Positions 1 through 10,021 of a stretch of 64,000 nt of DNA are shown piece by piece (positions within the stretch are counted from its first letter, which is position 1; the number at the start of each line of letters is the position of its first letter). The translations under genes were made by a program, and so were the position numbers. This stretch comes from Planctomycetota bacterium (GTDB lineage Bacteria > Planctomycetota > Phycisphaerae > UBA1845 > UTPLA1): the NCBI GenBank assembly GCA_016235815.1, contig JACRIM010000034.1:1-64000 (forward strand), in the 5' to 3' direction. The notes below the pieces were generated by a model that saw nothing but the letters and a program-made list of their open reading frames with translations, made no database searches and was not told the DNA's origin.

Positions 1-58
1 AACAGGAACAGCTTGAGAGTCAACAAGGTAATCTCGATTTGAAATAAACGTGAACAAC

Positions 59-132
59 GGCCCCAACGGGGCCTTCCCAACGTGAACGCCCCCCTTTGGG
101 GGGCTTCCTAAAGCCACGCCCTATGGGCGTGG
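59..132. repeat. Cluster of three GC-rich perfect hairpins
   Basis: Three separate perfect inverted repeats lie head to tail. The first is at 59-73 (6-bp arms around AAC), the second at 88-104 (7-bp GCCCCCC arms around TTT) and the third at 114-132 (8-bp CCACGCCC arms around TAT). The first two are each followed by TTCC. They sit at the edge of a stretch with no recognisable gene. They could be tandem transcription terminators, REP-like elements or the end of a small mobile element. None has a long T run, so a standard terminator is not certain. Confidence 0.7.
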
Positions 133-918
133 TTGATTACTCTTCCGACTCATATTCAGATGTCATAAAGTGTTGCAGGATTTTCGTGTCCCCACAAGAC
201 TTGAGCACGATTCTAGCACGTCGCCAAACTTCAAAGCCACTGAAACGCGTCGATTGATCGAACGCACTACAGAAAAACCCCCGTGGCGTCGCCAGAACAT
301 GGAAATGCGTCGCAAGAACAGCAGGAATTTTTTTTTAGAGTAATGACTATTAACAGGGTCTAAGAGTACAACCACCTTCATTTGACTGTTGGCGAGATGA
401 TGTGTCCGAATAGCTTCAGTCGGATACCGTCGAAGTTGTTCGCACGTTGGAAGCCGCTTCGGCGGCGGCCGTGATGAGTTTGCCTCAACGATTCGGCGGG
501 GAACGCAACTCCAATGGTGTGTACTCATGCAGCACTCGGCGATTGCAGTGACTTCCGTGTCCGATTCCTGCTGATGAAGTCACGGTCAACTGGAAATTCC
601 TTTTGATGGATCAGGTGCGATTTACCGCACAACCGATTTCCCGTCGGCCAGGAAGTAAAGAATGAATCTGTTGCGGAGAGCCTCTTATTTTGTCGCGTCC
701 TTTATGAGCGGGGTGAAGATCATTCAACTTCACGGCCGGATTAGACCGGGCTCTCAATGGTCGTGTCAGCGTCCATCGGCTGGTCAGCCGACTTTGTGAA
801 AAAAATCGCAAAGTTGGTCAGGGGGGAGGACAGCCAGGAAACCTTAGGGTTCTTGAAGTATTCAGGAGACTAAAAAGTCTTCTGATCCCCCGTGACGCGG
901 GAAAATCTCATAATTGCT
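133..918. other. Gene-poor region, nothing recognisable
   Basis: I see no protein family, tRNA or structured RNA in this stretch. Short open frames exist on the minus strand (139-528 and 611-811), but they match nothing I know and have odd composition. A run of nine T at 328-336 interrupts one of them. The hairpin cluster on the left and a related CCCCCTTTGGG motif on the right (961-971) suggest the region may be a degraded element. That is inference. Confidence 0.5.
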
Positions 919-946
919 TTGGAATGAGGCGCGACCGGGATATGAT
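919..946 (+). promoter_or_regulatory. Putative promoter of the kinase gene
   Basis: TTGGAA at 919-924 and TATGAT at 941-946 are separated by 16 bases, close to a sigma70-type promoter. They lie about 45 bases upstream of the kinase start. The assignment rests on pattern only. Confidence 0.35.
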
Positions 947-954
947 TATTTAAT

Positions 955-977
955 GGGGAACCCCCTTTGGGTGGGGG
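955..977 (+). promoter_or_regulatory. G/C inverted repeats in the kinase 5' leader
   Basis: GGGGAACCCC (955-964) overlaps a second fold in which CCCCC at 961-965 can pair with GGGGG at 973-977. The two folds are mutually exclusive. They lie just upstream of the start codon at 990 and could control access to the ribosome site. The core CCCCCTTTGGG also occurs in the hairpin at 88-104. Confidence 0.35.
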
Positions 978-989
978 TGTGGATGTGTT

Positions 990-2603
990 ATGGAAACAGG
1001 TCACACGCAAGAGCGTAGCGACCAGCCGAATCGCAGGGTGTGTGTCGCTTGTCCGTCATGCGGTCAGGCGTACAAAGTCGCTGCGCGCCTCATAGGGCGA
1101 CGGTTGGTATGTCGGCATTGTCGCCAGGAATGGCGATGCGCTGAGATTGCCGCGGCCGAATTGCGAAAAATTCGCGAACAAACGGTTGCCGCAACGCCTG
1201 TCGACGACGCGCCCTCTGATTCAACCCAAGCGATTCTCCCTGAGGATTTGCCGCCCACCGCTGGGTCGAGTTCTACCGTGATTGATACGCGCTGGGCCGG
1301 CCGAAAGCTGGGGCGCTACAAAGTGCTTTCCGTATTGGGGCAAGGCGGTATGGGCGTCGTCTGGCGCGGGCATGATGAAACGCTCCGCCGCGATGTGGCG
1401 TTAAAGATACTGAGCCGCAGTCGCAAGTCGTCGGTGGGGCTGAATCTCAATACCGAATTATTCATGCAAGAGGCCCGGGCCATCGCCAAACTGCAACACC
1501 CCCATGTCGTAGCGATCTATGAAGTCGCCCAGGCCAGCGGCCAGATTTTCCTCTCGTTGGAGCTGATGGAAGGCGGCACGCTGAAGGAATACGTCGATCG
1601 CCATGGCGCCATCGCCGCACGCGAGCTATTCGCCATGATGGTCGGTCCGGCGAAGGCACTGGCGCTGGCCCACAAGCGCGGCATCATTCACCGCGACATC
1701 AAGCCCGGAAATCTGATGTTCGATGATCATGGGCACTTGAAGCTCATGGACTTCGGTCTCGCGGAAGTTGCCAAAGAGGCTGCGAGCGAGCGGCTCAAAG
1801 GCAAGGCGGTGGGTTCGCTCGGCTGGGTCGCGCCGGAAACGGTCCGCGGTCTGGGCACGACCCCTGTAAGCGACATTTATTCGCTCGGCTTGGTCATGTT
1901 GTACGCACTCATGGGTAAGCCGTGGCTGCACGCCGACTCGCGATCGAAGCTGCTCGCACTGCATCAGAATCCTCCGGAGCTTGACCTCAACGCGGTCAAA
2001 GGCCTGACGCCGCGCGCGAAGGAGTTGCTCAAGAAGTGCCTTGCGGTGGAGCCTGCCGAGCGGTTTGCAACGGCTGACGAACTGATGAAGGCGCTGCAGG
2101 CCTGCGCCGATGAAGATCCCTTGGCGAAGTTCGAGCGGCGGAAGAGCTACACGGCCATCGCGCTGGTAGCGAGTATCTTCGGGCTGCTCATCGGTGTCGG
2201 GGCGGTCGCGTATTACTTCCAGCGGCTCGCCGATCAGACGAACGAGATGGGCCAGCCAGTGGCGCAGTTCAAGCCGCGGTTGACGCCCGGTTTGCCGCCG
2301 GTCGCAACTAAAGTCCCGGCGGAAGGGTCTACTAAGTCATTCGCGTCGATGGCGGAGGCTACGGTGCCATGGCCCGAAGTGCCGGAGTTGGTGGATGTGA
2401 ATGAGTTGGCCTTTGTCGCGGATGTGAAGGGGGAGTTTTTCCACCTGGCGTCCTGTGAGAAGGCCCGCGAGATTCTGGCGTGCAACCTTAAAAACTATCC
2501 CACCTTTGAACTGGCGCAAACAGTTGGCCTGAAACCGTGCCCGGACTGCCGGCCGAAGCCTGGACCGAAGCCGGAGATGGTCATGGGGCCTGGCCAGGAT
2601 TAA
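990..2603 (+). CDS. Membrane-anchored Ser/Thr protein kinase with zinc ribbon and Ada-like C-terminus
   Basis: A Hanks-type kinase of 537 residues. A zinc ribbon at the N-terminus uses Cys21, Cys24, Cys41 and Cys44. The kinase domain starts near residue 109, with a glycine loop at 117-122, the ATP-binding lysine at 139, HRD catalytic Asp236 and DFG Asp254, so it looks active. One membrane segment spans about 388-410. The outer C-terminal part (about 474-519) has an FH...C...K pattern followed by GLKPCPDC. This resembles the zinc-binding module of Ada and of some secreted nucleases. Kinases with a CPxCG N-terminus are typical of Planctomycetota; this C-terminal module is not. The extracytoplasmic domain may be a sensor (inference). 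The substrate is unknown, and the gene stands alone upstream of carB. Confidence 0.93.
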   Translation: METGHTQERSDQPNRRVCVACPSCGQAYKVAARLIGRRLVCRHCRQEWRCAEIAAAELRKIREQTVAATPVDDAPSDSTQAILPEDLPPTAGSSSTVIDTRWAGRKLGRYKVLSVLGQGGMGVVWRGHDETLRRDVALKILSRSRKSSVGLNLNTELFMQEARAIAKLQHPHVVAIYEVAQASGQIFLSLELMEGGTLKEYVDRHGAIAARELFAMMVGPAKALALAHKRGIIHRDIKPGNLMFDDHGHLKLMDFGLAEVAKEAASERLKGKAVGSLGWVAPETVRGLGTTPVSDIYSLGLVMLYALMGKPWLHADSRSKLLALHQNPPELDLNAVKGLTPRAKELLKKCLAVEPAERFATADELMKALQACADEDPLAKFERRKSYTAIALVASIFGLLIGVGAVAYYFQRLADQTNEMGQPVAQFKPRLTPGLPPVATKVPAEGSTKSFASMAEATVPWPEVPELVDVNELAFVADVKGEFFHLASCEKAREILACNLKNYPTFELAQTVGLKPCPDCRPKPGPKPEMVMGPGQD

Positions 2604-2757
2604 TCCGGCTCTCGCCTCCTTCGTTCGTCAAGTCGTTCACACATCAAATCTTAACGTTCGCATTCTGGGACTACGCATGAACTTTGCGCGGCAGGTGCCG
2701 TAGCATGGTCAGTCCCCTTGGATACAATGCGGTGCTCATTTAACTGCGTGAGACGGA

Positions 2758-5700
2758 ATGCCCAAACGGACCGACATTAAGACCATTATGCTCATCGGCT
2801 CAGGCCCGATTGTCATCGGGCAGGGCTGCGAGTTCGACTACAGCGGAACGCAGGCGTGCAAGACGCTGCGCGCCGAGGGATATCGCGTTGTACTGATTAA
2901 CTCAAACCCGGCCACGATCATGACCGATCCAGAGTTCGCGGATCGAACCTACATCGAGCCGATCACACCTGACTTCATCGCAAAGGTTTTCGCCAAGGAA
3001 CGGTCACTGGGAACGCCGGTCGATGCGTTGCTGCCGACGCTCGGCGGGCAGACGGCGCTGAATTGCGCGATGGAGTGCCACGAACGGGGCATCCTGAAGG
3101 ACCACGGCGTCGAGTTAATCGGCGCCTCGCCCGAGGCGATTGCCAAGGCCGAGGATCGCACGCTGTTCAAGGAGGCGATGATCCGAATCGGTCTCGACGT
3201 GCCCAAGAGCGGCACGGCCCATTCGATGGATGAGGCCCACGAGGTCTTGCGGCGGGTCGGCCTGCCGGTGGCGATTCGCCCGGCCTATACGCTCGGCGGT
3301 GAGGGCGGCGGGTTCTGCCGGACGATGGAGGAGTTTGAGACGATCGCGGCGCGCGGCTTGAAGGCATCGCGCATTACCGAGGTCTTGATTGAAGAGTCGC
3401 TCTACGGGTGGAAGGAATTCGAGCTGGAAGTCATTCGCGACCGGAATGACAACGTAGTGATTGTCTGCGGGATTGAGAACATCGATCCGATGGGCGTTCA
3501 CACCGGCGATTCCATCACCGTCGCGCCGATTCAGACGCTCACCGACCGCGAATATCAGCAGATGCGCGATGCGTCGAAGGCGATCATGCGCGAGATCGGC
3601 GTCGATACGGGCGGGTCGAATGTGCAGTTCGGCGTCGATCCGAAGACGGGGCGGCAGTGTGTCATTGAAATGAACCCGCGCGTGAGTCGATCCAGCGCGC
3701 TGGCGTCGAAGGCCACGGGCTACCCGATTGCCAAAGTCGCGGCCAAGCTGGCGGTGGGGTACACGCTCGATGAGATTCCCAATGACATCACGAAGAATAC
3801 GCCGGCCAGCTTTGAACCGGTGATCGACTATTGCGTGGTCAAGATCCCGCGGTGGACGTTTGAGAAATTCCCCGACGCGGATGAGACGCTGACGACGCAG
3901 ATGAAAAGCGTCGGCGAGGCCATGGCGATCGGACGCACGTTCAAAGAGGCGTTTCAAAAGTGCGTGCGGTCGATGGAGATTCAGCGGCCGGGATTCGGGT
4001 TGGATCGAAATGACCGGTGGCTGTTGGCGGCGCATCGCCGACATGCCGACGGAGTGGCGGGTGCCTACAAGAGCCTCGAACAGCGCGAAGAGGAAGATGC
4101 CGTTGTACTTGGCAGTCGACTGGGCGAGGCGCCGGCCGACGTGGACGAATCATCGGCCACGACCTGGCCCATTGATGCCCAGGCCCTGCGAAACAAGTTG
4201 GAAAAACCATGCCAGGGCCGGCCGTACTACATTCGCTATGCGTTCAAGCTTGGTTGGACGGTGGAACAGGTTCACGAACTGACCAAGATCGACCCGTGGT
4301 TCCTCGACCAGATGGCGGAGTTGAGTGCGTTCGAGAGCGAGATGTTGGAACACGGACCGCAGGTGAAGGCGGCGCTTCAGCACGGAGGCGTGGGCGTTGG
4401 GGCGGAATTGTTGCATGCGAGCCGCCGGCTGGGATTTGGTCATCAGCAGCTGTGCAATGCATTGCAGATGTCGAGTGCGGAAGCCGTGACGGGAACCGCA
4501 CTGGGTGGCCCCGGCCCCGTTGAAGACGGCGTGTTCAAGCTGGTCGATACATGCGCGGCGGAGTTCGAAGCGGCGACCCCGTATTACTACTCGACGCATG
4601 AGGAACCGCTCATTCGTGTCGAAGGCGGGCGCATTCTGCAAAGCGTGGAAGGAGAGCTTCGCGTCGGGGCCGAGCCGCATGTCATCGTGCTCGGCGGCGG
4701 ACCGAATCGAATCGGCCAGGGGATCGAGTTTGATTATTGCTGCGTCCATGCCGCGATGGAGGCGAGGCGGATGGGCTATCGCACCGTGATGATTAACTCC
4801 AACCCGGAGACGGTCAGCACGGACTATGACACCTCGGATTTGCTATTCTTCGAGCCGTTGACTCACGAGGATGTGATGCGGGTGATTCGCTCCATTGCGG
4901 CGCGGGGTCAGATTCGCGGCGTCATCGTGCAGTTCGGTGGGCAGACTCCGCTGAACCTCGCGGAAGGGTTACAACGAGCGGGTGCCCCGATCATCGGCAC
5001 CCCGCCAGAGAGTATTCACCTTGCCGAGGATCGTGATGAGTTTCAAAAAATACTGACAAACCTTGAGTTGTTGCAGCCGGCGAACGGGATCGCCCGCAGC
5101 CCCGAGGAGGCGCAACAAATCGCGGCGCGGATCGGGTATCCCGTGTTGATTCGACCGAGTTATGTGCTCGGCGGCCGGGCGATGGAGCTTTGCAACAACG
5201 AGGGCGACCTGTCGCGGTATGTGCGACGGGCGTTTGCGGCGAGCGACCGTTTGGCGCATCAGGGACCGCCGACGGTGCTCATTGATAAGTTTCTGCTGGA
5301 CGCGACGGAAATCGACGTCGATGCCGTTGCGGACTATCGCTTCCCGGATGACCCCAAGGGCGACAGTGTGGTATGCGGCGTGATGGAGCATATCGAGCAG
5401 GCCGGCATCCACAGCGGAGATAGTTGTTGCGCGATTCCTCCGCACTCCCTCTCGCCGGAAATACTGGCGGAGGTCCAGCGGCAGGCGAAGCTCCTTGCGA
5501 AGGGGTTGGGTGTCTGCGGGTTGATGAACGTGCAGTTCGCCGTGGCTGAAGGCCGTGTGTATGTGTTGGAAGTGAACCCGCGGGCATCGCGAACCGTGCC
5601 GTACGTGAGCAAGGCAACCGGCGTTCCGTGGGCCAAGGTGGCGACGGGTGTGATGCTGGGGCGGTCGTTGCGCGATATTTTGTGGGATCTCGGTGTGGGG

Positions 5701-6303
5701 CGGAATCCGCGGCCGCTGATGATGGCGATCAAGGCGCCCGTGTTCCCATTCAGCAAGTTCCCCGGACAGGATGCCGTGCTTGGACCGGAGATGCGCAGTA
5801 CCGGCGAAGTCATGGGAATTGATGACACGTTTGGCCTTGCCTTTGCGAAGGCGGCGATTGCGACGGGCCTCTCGTTGCCGACATCCGGTAATGCGCTGGT
5901 GAGCGTAAATGACCCCGATAAACCGCGCATCGTTCCGATCGCACGGGAGCTTCGCGAGCTTGGTTTCAAATTGTTTTCGACCGTCGGCACCCATTCGGTG
6001 CTAAAGGCGGCCGGGATTCACTCGGTCGTGGTGTCGAAGCGATCGGGCGCGCCGGAAGGGTTTCTCCTTGACCTGATCAATCAGCGCGTACTCGATCTCT
6101 TGATCAACACACCGGTCCACTATGGCGCGGCGTGGGAAGAGGGGCGTTGGCGGGCGGCGGCCGTCGCGAGGAATCTGCCGCTGATCACAACGATTTCCGG
6201 AGCGCAGGCCGCAGTGCAGGCCATTCGAGCCATGAAGGCAGCTGGCCCGGGCAGCGCGCTTCAGGTTCGGGCATTGCAAGATTACGCGGCGGGGATCCGA
6301 TGA
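2758..6303 (+). CDS. carB: Carbamoyl-phosphate synthase large subunit
   Basis: CarB makes carbamoyl phosphate from bicarbonate, two ATP and ammonia supplied by CarA, feeding arginine and pyrimidine synthesis. The protein begins with the first ATP-grasp half, including the [17 protein letters not shown] motif. The second half starts near residue 640 with a matching [15 protein letters not shown] motif. A methylglyoxal-synthase-like allosteric domain closes the C-terminus. At 1181 residues it is about 110 longer than the E. coli enzyme. Much of the excess is an acidic insertion at about residues 415-470, between the first carboxyphosphate domain and the oligomerisation domain. A weak TACAAT box lies at 2723-2728. 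The stop overlaps the carA start by four bases (ATGA). Confidence 0.97.
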   Translation: MPKRTDIKTIMLIGSGPIVIGQGCEFDYSGTQACKTLRAEGYRVVLINSNPATIMTDPEFADRTYIEPITPDFIAKVFAKERSLGTPVDALLPTLGGQTALNCAMECHERGILKDHGVELIGASPEAIAKAEDRTLFKEAMIRIGLDVPKSGTAHSMDEAHEVLRRVGLPVAIRPAYTLGGEGGGFCRTMEEFETIAARGLKASRITEVLIEESLYGWKEFELEVIRDRNDNVVIVCGIENIDPMGVHTGDSITVAPIQTLTDREYQQMRDASKAIMREIGVDTGGSNVQFGVDPKTGRQCVIEMNPRVSRSSALASKATGYPIAKVAAKLAVGYTLDEIPNDITKNTPASFEPVIDYCVVKIPRWTFEKFPDADETLTTQMKSVGEAMAIGRTFKEAFQKCVRSMEIQRPGFGLDRNDRWLLAAHRRHADGVAGAYKSLEQREEEDAVVLGSRLGEAPADVDESSATTWPIDAQALRNKLEKPCQGRPYYIRYAFKLGWTVEQVHELTKIDPWFLDQMAELSAFESEMLEHGPQVKAALQHGGVGVGAELLHASRRLGFGHQQLCNALQMSSAEAVTGTALGGPGPVEDGVFKLVDTCAAEFEAATPYYYSTHEEPLIRVEGGRILQSVEGELRVGAEPHVIVLGGGPNRIGQGIEFDYCCVHAAMEARRMGYRTVMINSNPETVSTDYDTSDLLFFEPLTHEDVMRVIRSIAARGQIRGVIVQFGGQTPLNLAEGLQRAGAPIIGTPPESIHLAEDRDEFQKILTNLELLQPANGIARSPEEAQQIAARIGYPVLIRPSYVLGGRAMELCNNEGDLSRYVRRAFAASDRLAHQGPPTVLIDKFLLDATEIDVDAVADYRFPDDPKGDSVVCGVMEHIEQAGIHSGDSCCAIPPHSLSPEILAEVQRQAKLLAKGLGVCGLMNVQFAVAEGRVYVLEVNPRASRTVPYVSKATGVPWAKVATGVMLGRSLRDILWDLGVGRNPRPLMMAIKAPVFPFSKFPGQDAVLGPEMRSTGEVMGIDDTFGLAFAKAAIATGLSLPTSGNALVSVNDPDKPRIVPIARELRELGFKLFSTVGTHSVLKAAGIHSVVVSKRSGAPEGFLLDLINQRVLDLLINTPVHYGAAWEEGRWRAAAVARNLPLITTISGAQAAVQAIRAMKAAGPGSALQVRALQDYAAGIR

Positions 6304-7394
6304 CCATACACCGCTGTTATCTCGGTTTGGAAGACGGCACGGTGTTTGCCGGGCAGGGGTTTGGTGCGCGAGGGACGGCCGTCGGAGAGGTCGTGTTTAA
6401 CACGGCAATGTGCGGCTATCAGGAGATTCTCACGGACCCGTCGTACTGCGGGCAGATCGTGACGATGACCGCGCCGCTGATTGGGAATTATGGAATTAAC
6501 ACGGAGGACTTGGAGTCTAACGGCCAGCATTTGTCCGGCTTTGTGGTGAAGGAACTTTCGCGCCGCGTCAGCAATCAGCGGGCGAGCGGCGATCTTGACG
6601 CATACCTGAAGCAGGCCAATGTCATTGGCATAAGCAGCGTGGATACCCGGGCGATCACCAAAAGGCTGCGGGAGCGTGGCGCCCTTCGCGGTGTGATCAG
6701 CACGGAGCTTTCAGACCCGGCTCAACTTGTGGCGCGGGCCAAGGCGGCGCCGGAGATGACCGGGCAGAACCTCGTGGATAAGGTGAAGCCGGCGGCTGAG
6801 CGCGTGTATCACCCGAGCAGCACGCCGCAGACCATGCACGTCGTGGCGATTGACTGCGGGATCAAGGAAAACATCATCCGCCACCTGACGGATCGCGGTT
6901 GCAGCGTGCGCGTCGTGCCGTCGGGTACGAGCGCCGAGTCGATTCTGGGAAGCAAGCCGGACGGCGTACTGGCAGGCAACGGTCCTGGCGACCCCGCGGC
7001 GGTCACGGACACGATCGATGCAATGCGGGCCATGATCGGCCGCGTGCCGATCTTCGGGATTTGCCTCGGGCATCAGCTCTTGTCGCTTGCATTGGGAGCA
7101 AAGACATACAAGCTCAAGTTCGGCCACCACGGCGCAAATCATCCGGTGCTGAACGTCGATACCGGCCGTGTGGAAATCACCAGCCAGAATCATGGTTTCG
7201 CGGTGGATGTGCCGAGTTTGGAGGCGGTGGGCGGGCGCGTGACGCACGTGAATCTCTATGACCAGAGCCTCGAAGGCTTCGCCCATCGGGATCGCCGCGT
7301 GTTCGCAGTGCAATACCACCCGGAAGCGGCGCCGGGGCCGCATGACTCCGGGTATTTATTTCAGCAGTTTGTGGAGTTGATGCGCGGGGACTGA
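6300..7394 (+). CDS. carA: Carbamoyl-phosphate synthase small (glutaminase) subunit
   Basis: CarA hydrolyses glutamine and passes ammonia to CarB. The 364-residue protein has the CPSase small-chain N-domain, then a class I glutamine amidotransferase domain with the nucleophile Cys in FGICLGHQ (near residue 255) and the His in QYHPEA near the C-terminus. The start ATG overlaps the carB stop (ATGA), so the two are translationally coupled in the order carB-carA, the reverse of the common order. A longer in-frame reading from 6132 lies inside carB and is not needed, because the family N-terminus begins at this ATG. Confidence 0.96.
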   Translation: MTIHRCYLGLEDGTVFAGQGFGARGTAVGEVVFNTAMCGYQEILTDPSYCGQIVTMTAPLIGNYGINTEDLESNGQHLSGFVVKELSRRVSNQRASGDLDAYLKQANVIGISSVDTRAITKRLRERGALRGVISTELSDPAQLVARAKAAPEMTGQNLVDKVKPAAERVYHPSSTPQTMHVVAIDCGIKENIIRHLTDRGCSVRVVPSGTSAESILGSKPDGVLAGNGPGDPAAVTDTIDAMRAMIGRVPIFGICLGHQLLSLALGAKTYKLKFGHHGANHPVLNVDTGRVEITSQNHGFAVDVPSLEAVGGRVTHVNLYDQSLEGFAHRDRRVFAVQYHPEAAPGPHDSGYLFQQFVELMRGD

Positions 7395-7419
7395 CGCGTC
7401 CTCAGTTTGAACCCCACAA

Positions 7420-9996
7420 TTATTCCTCCCCCGGCTCCGCCGCATCGCGGGCTTCGAGGACTTGGATACGGTCCTTGAGGGATTTGTTTTCCGTCTCAAG
7501 CTTGTCGAGGCGGGTGCGGAGATCGGTGAGTTTTTCGTCTCCGGTGCCGCCTTCTCGGATTTTCTTTGCGACACGCATGGCGGTCGATTTGGCGCGCGGG
7601 CCGCCGACCTTGGCGAGTTTGTCCACGTCGTCCAGCGCGGGGCGGGCCTTGGAACCGAGTTTTTCGAGGGCCATGAGTGCCGAGATTTGCAAACGGCGCG
7701 GGCCTTTCTTGAGACATTTGGCCAGCGATTCCACGGCCTTCTTCTCATTTTCCTTGCCGACATCTTCGCGATCGATCACATCGGCAAGGGCGGAAACGGC
7801 GGCCCCGCGACACTGCGAAGGCTTGCCCGGCGCGGACCAGTCGATGAGCAGATCGAGCACGCTTGCGTCGCCGTTTGCCCCGATTGCACGAAGCACTGAT
7901 CGGCGGATGATCTCGTTGTCCGAGTCGCGTGACATGAGCGACTGAAGTAGCTCACACGCATCCTTGCCCTTCACGCCGGCGTAGGCTTCGATGGCATTGG
8001 CCTCCACGCGATAGCTGCGGTCGCCCTTCTTGACGATGGCGAGCAGCGCATCTTCCACGGCCTGCTCATCTTCGAATTTGCCAAGCGCTTCCACAACGGC
8101 AGCCCGTGCCTTGGGATGCTCGATCTTCAGTCCGGCAAGCAGGGCATCACGGGCGACGTCGCCCTGCGATTCTCCCAATTGTTCGGCGATGGCCTGCTGC
8201 ACGGCCCAGAACTTTTCCACCAGCAGTTGATCGGCGAGGAGTTTCTTGTCGTTTTGCGATCGGCTCTTGCCGAAATGCTTCGCAGCGCGGATACGGGCCA
8301 CCGGGTTCGGGTCGATCTTCAGCATCTGTTCCCAACTGTCGCGCGGCATCTCGAGCGTCAGGTCCATCAGGACGGCGTTCTCCGGATCGGGGCGAAACAT
8401 CGTCGGCCGTGCGGGAATGGGGATATAGAACGTCTCGGTTTTGTTGGTGATTTCGCGGGTCAGTCGAACCGGAACACCGCCCTGTTCGGGGATGAACTCC
8501 ATGAGGAGGGGGAAGCAGAACGCGTCGTCCTTCTGCGTTTGTTGGACGCGAATTTTTGCGAGCTTGTCGTCGTCCTGCCAGTCGTACTCAATGGTGACGA
8601 CGGGTGCGCCGGGCCGCTCAGTCCAATCATAGAAGAACCGCTCGAAGGCGCGGCCCGTGACATCCTCAATCACGCGGCGAAGGTCGGAGGTCTCGACGGT
8701 TTGATAGGCAAACCGCGTGGCGTATTCCTTCAGCACTTTCCAAAAGAGATCATCGCCGAGCCGTCGGCGGATCATATGCAATACCCACGCGCCCTTCGGA
8801 TAGGCCCGACCGTCGAATTGTTCATCGGGGTCTTCGTAGCGGCGATAGACGATGGGTTTGTCTTTGCCGCCGTCGAGAGCGCCGCGGGCCTTGCGCATCA
8901 TGTTGCAGGCGAATTCTTCGGCGCCGAGATCGTGCTCGTCCCAGAGGGCCTCGAAATAGCTTGCAAAACCCTCATTCAGCCAGAGGTGTGCCCAGTCCTT
9001 GCAGGTCAGCAAGTCGCCCCACCATTGATGGGCCAATTCGTGGGCCACAAGTCCGTCGCTGTCGTCGTCGAGATGGGCGCGGTCGTCGTGGAGCGTGCCT
9101 TCGGTCAGTGTGGTGGCGCTGGTGTTCTCCATGCCGCCGCCAAAGTTGTAGCAACAGACCTGATCGTATTTGTCCCACGGGTACTCGACGCCGATCTTGT
9201 TGCTGAAATACTCCAGCATCTTCGGTGTGTCGGCGAAGGAGTTGTCGATCTGGCCCTTGAACTTCTCACGGACGTGATAGCTGACGGGCTTGCCACGCCA
9301 CAAGTCCGTCTTGGTGACAAATTCACCGACGACAAGCGTCATGAGGTAGGAGACGTGCGGCTTGTCCTGCAGCCAGTGATAGGTCGCGGTGCCGTCGGCG
9401 TTTTCCGTTTTTTTCAACAGGCGTCCGTTGCTAAGCGCCATGTTCGGCTTGTCGACCGTGCAAACGATCTCCGTGGTTTGTTTCTCATTGGGATGATCAA
9501 AGCAGGGCACCCAATAGCGATTCGTCACGGATTCGCCCTGCGACCAGACGACGTAGGGGGCCTCGGGGTCTTCCTTGTCCGGAGCGAAGAAGGAAAGGCC
9601 GGAGACGGGGTCCGTCACTTTGTAGTCGATCTGCACGCGCGTTTTGTCGCCGGGTTTGATCGCGGCGGGCAGCGTAACCGTGATGGTCTTGCCGTCGTTA
9701 ACGAATTTGACAGGTGTGGCGGATTCATTGCCCGAACCGAGGAGGCGGACACCGCTCACATCAAAATCCACGGCGTTGAAGGTGATCGTCTCAACATCTC
9801 GGAGGGCGGTGAGATCAATGGTGGCAGACCCGCCGGCGGTCTTTTTCTTCAGATCGACGCGGAGGTCGAGCTTGAGATGGTTCAGATCGAGCGGGCGATC
9901 GGCCGGAAAGTGCGGGTCGGATTGGGCTGCAGCGCGGCCGGCAGTGATCGCGCCCGTGAGAACGAAGATGAGCGTGCATACGAATCGGCGAAGCAT
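7420..9996 (-). CDS. Exported M1-family aminopeptidase with C-terminal HEAT repeats
   Basis: A zinc aminopeptidase of the M1 (PepN/ERAP) superfamily. A signal peptide covers about the first 24 residues. The GGMEN substrate-binding motif is near residue 287, and the HELAH zinc site with its downstream NEGFASYFE glutamate near 318-345. After the catalytic part, about 250 residues form HEAT-like helical repeats, and the last 40 residues are a probable coiled coil. Known PepN proteins end in other helical domains. I chose the ATG at 9996 because the hydrophobic signal follows directly, AAAGG lies 5 bases upstream, and the earlier start at 10053 would run into the HD gene. It likely digests peptides in the periplasm. 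Confidence 0.92.
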   Translation of the reverse strand: MLRRFVCTLIFVLTGAITAGRAAAQSDPHFPADRPLDLNHLKLDLRVDLKKKTAGGSATIDLTALRDVETITFNAVDFDVSGVRLLGSGNESATPVKFVNDGKTITVTLPAAIKPGDKTRVQIDYKVTDPVSGLSFFAPDKEDPEAPYVVWSQGESVTNRYWVPCFDHPNEKQTTEIVCTVDKPNMALSNGRLLKKTENADGTATYHWLQDKPHVSYLMTLVVGEFVTKTDLWRGKPVSYHVREKFKGQIDNSFADTPKMLEYFSNKIGVEYPWDKYDQVCCYNFGGGMENTSATTLTEGTLHDDRAHLDDDSDGLVAHELAHQWWGDLLTCKDWAHLWLNEGFASYFEALWDEHDLGAEEFACNMMRKARGALDGGKDKPIVYRRYEDPDEQFDGRAYPKGAWVLHMIRRRLGDDLFWKVLKEYATRFAYQTVETSDLRRVIEDVTGRAFERFFYDWTERPGAPVVTIEYDWQDDDKLAKIRVQQTQKDDAFCFPLLMEFIPEQGGVPVRLTREITNKTETFYIPIPARPTMFRPDPENAVLMDLTLEMPRDSWEQMLKIDPNPVARIRAAKHFGKSRSQNDKKLLADQLLVEKFWAVQQAIAEQLGESQGDVARDALLAGLKIEHPKARAAVVEALGKFEDEQAVEDALLAIVKKGDRSYRVEANAIEAYAGVKGKDACELLQSLMSRDSDNEIIRRSVLRAIGANGDASVLDLLIDWSAPGKPSQCRGAAVSALADVIDREDVGKENEKKAVESLAKCLKKGPRRLQISALMALEKLGSKARPALDDVDKLAKVGGPRAKSTAMRVAKKIREGGTGDEKLTDLRTRLDKLETENKSLKDRIQVLEARDAAEPGEE

Positions 9997-10021
9997 AGGA
10001 GCCTTTCTCGTGGAGGAATTA

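Noticed and set aside
3-47. Possible C-terminal tail of an upstream gene (QEQLESQQGNLDLK then stop) at the left edge.
   Set aside because: Only 14 codons are visible and another frame is equally open, so no call is possible.
137-528. Minus-strand open frames that could be joined by slippage at the nine-T run (328-336) into one protein.
   Set aside because: Neither part resembles a known family and codon use is irregular. A transposase remnant cannot be shown.
3115-4044. 309-codon open frame antisense to carB.
   Set aside because: It is a mirror of a GC-rich coding frame, with Arg/His-rich composition and no family match.
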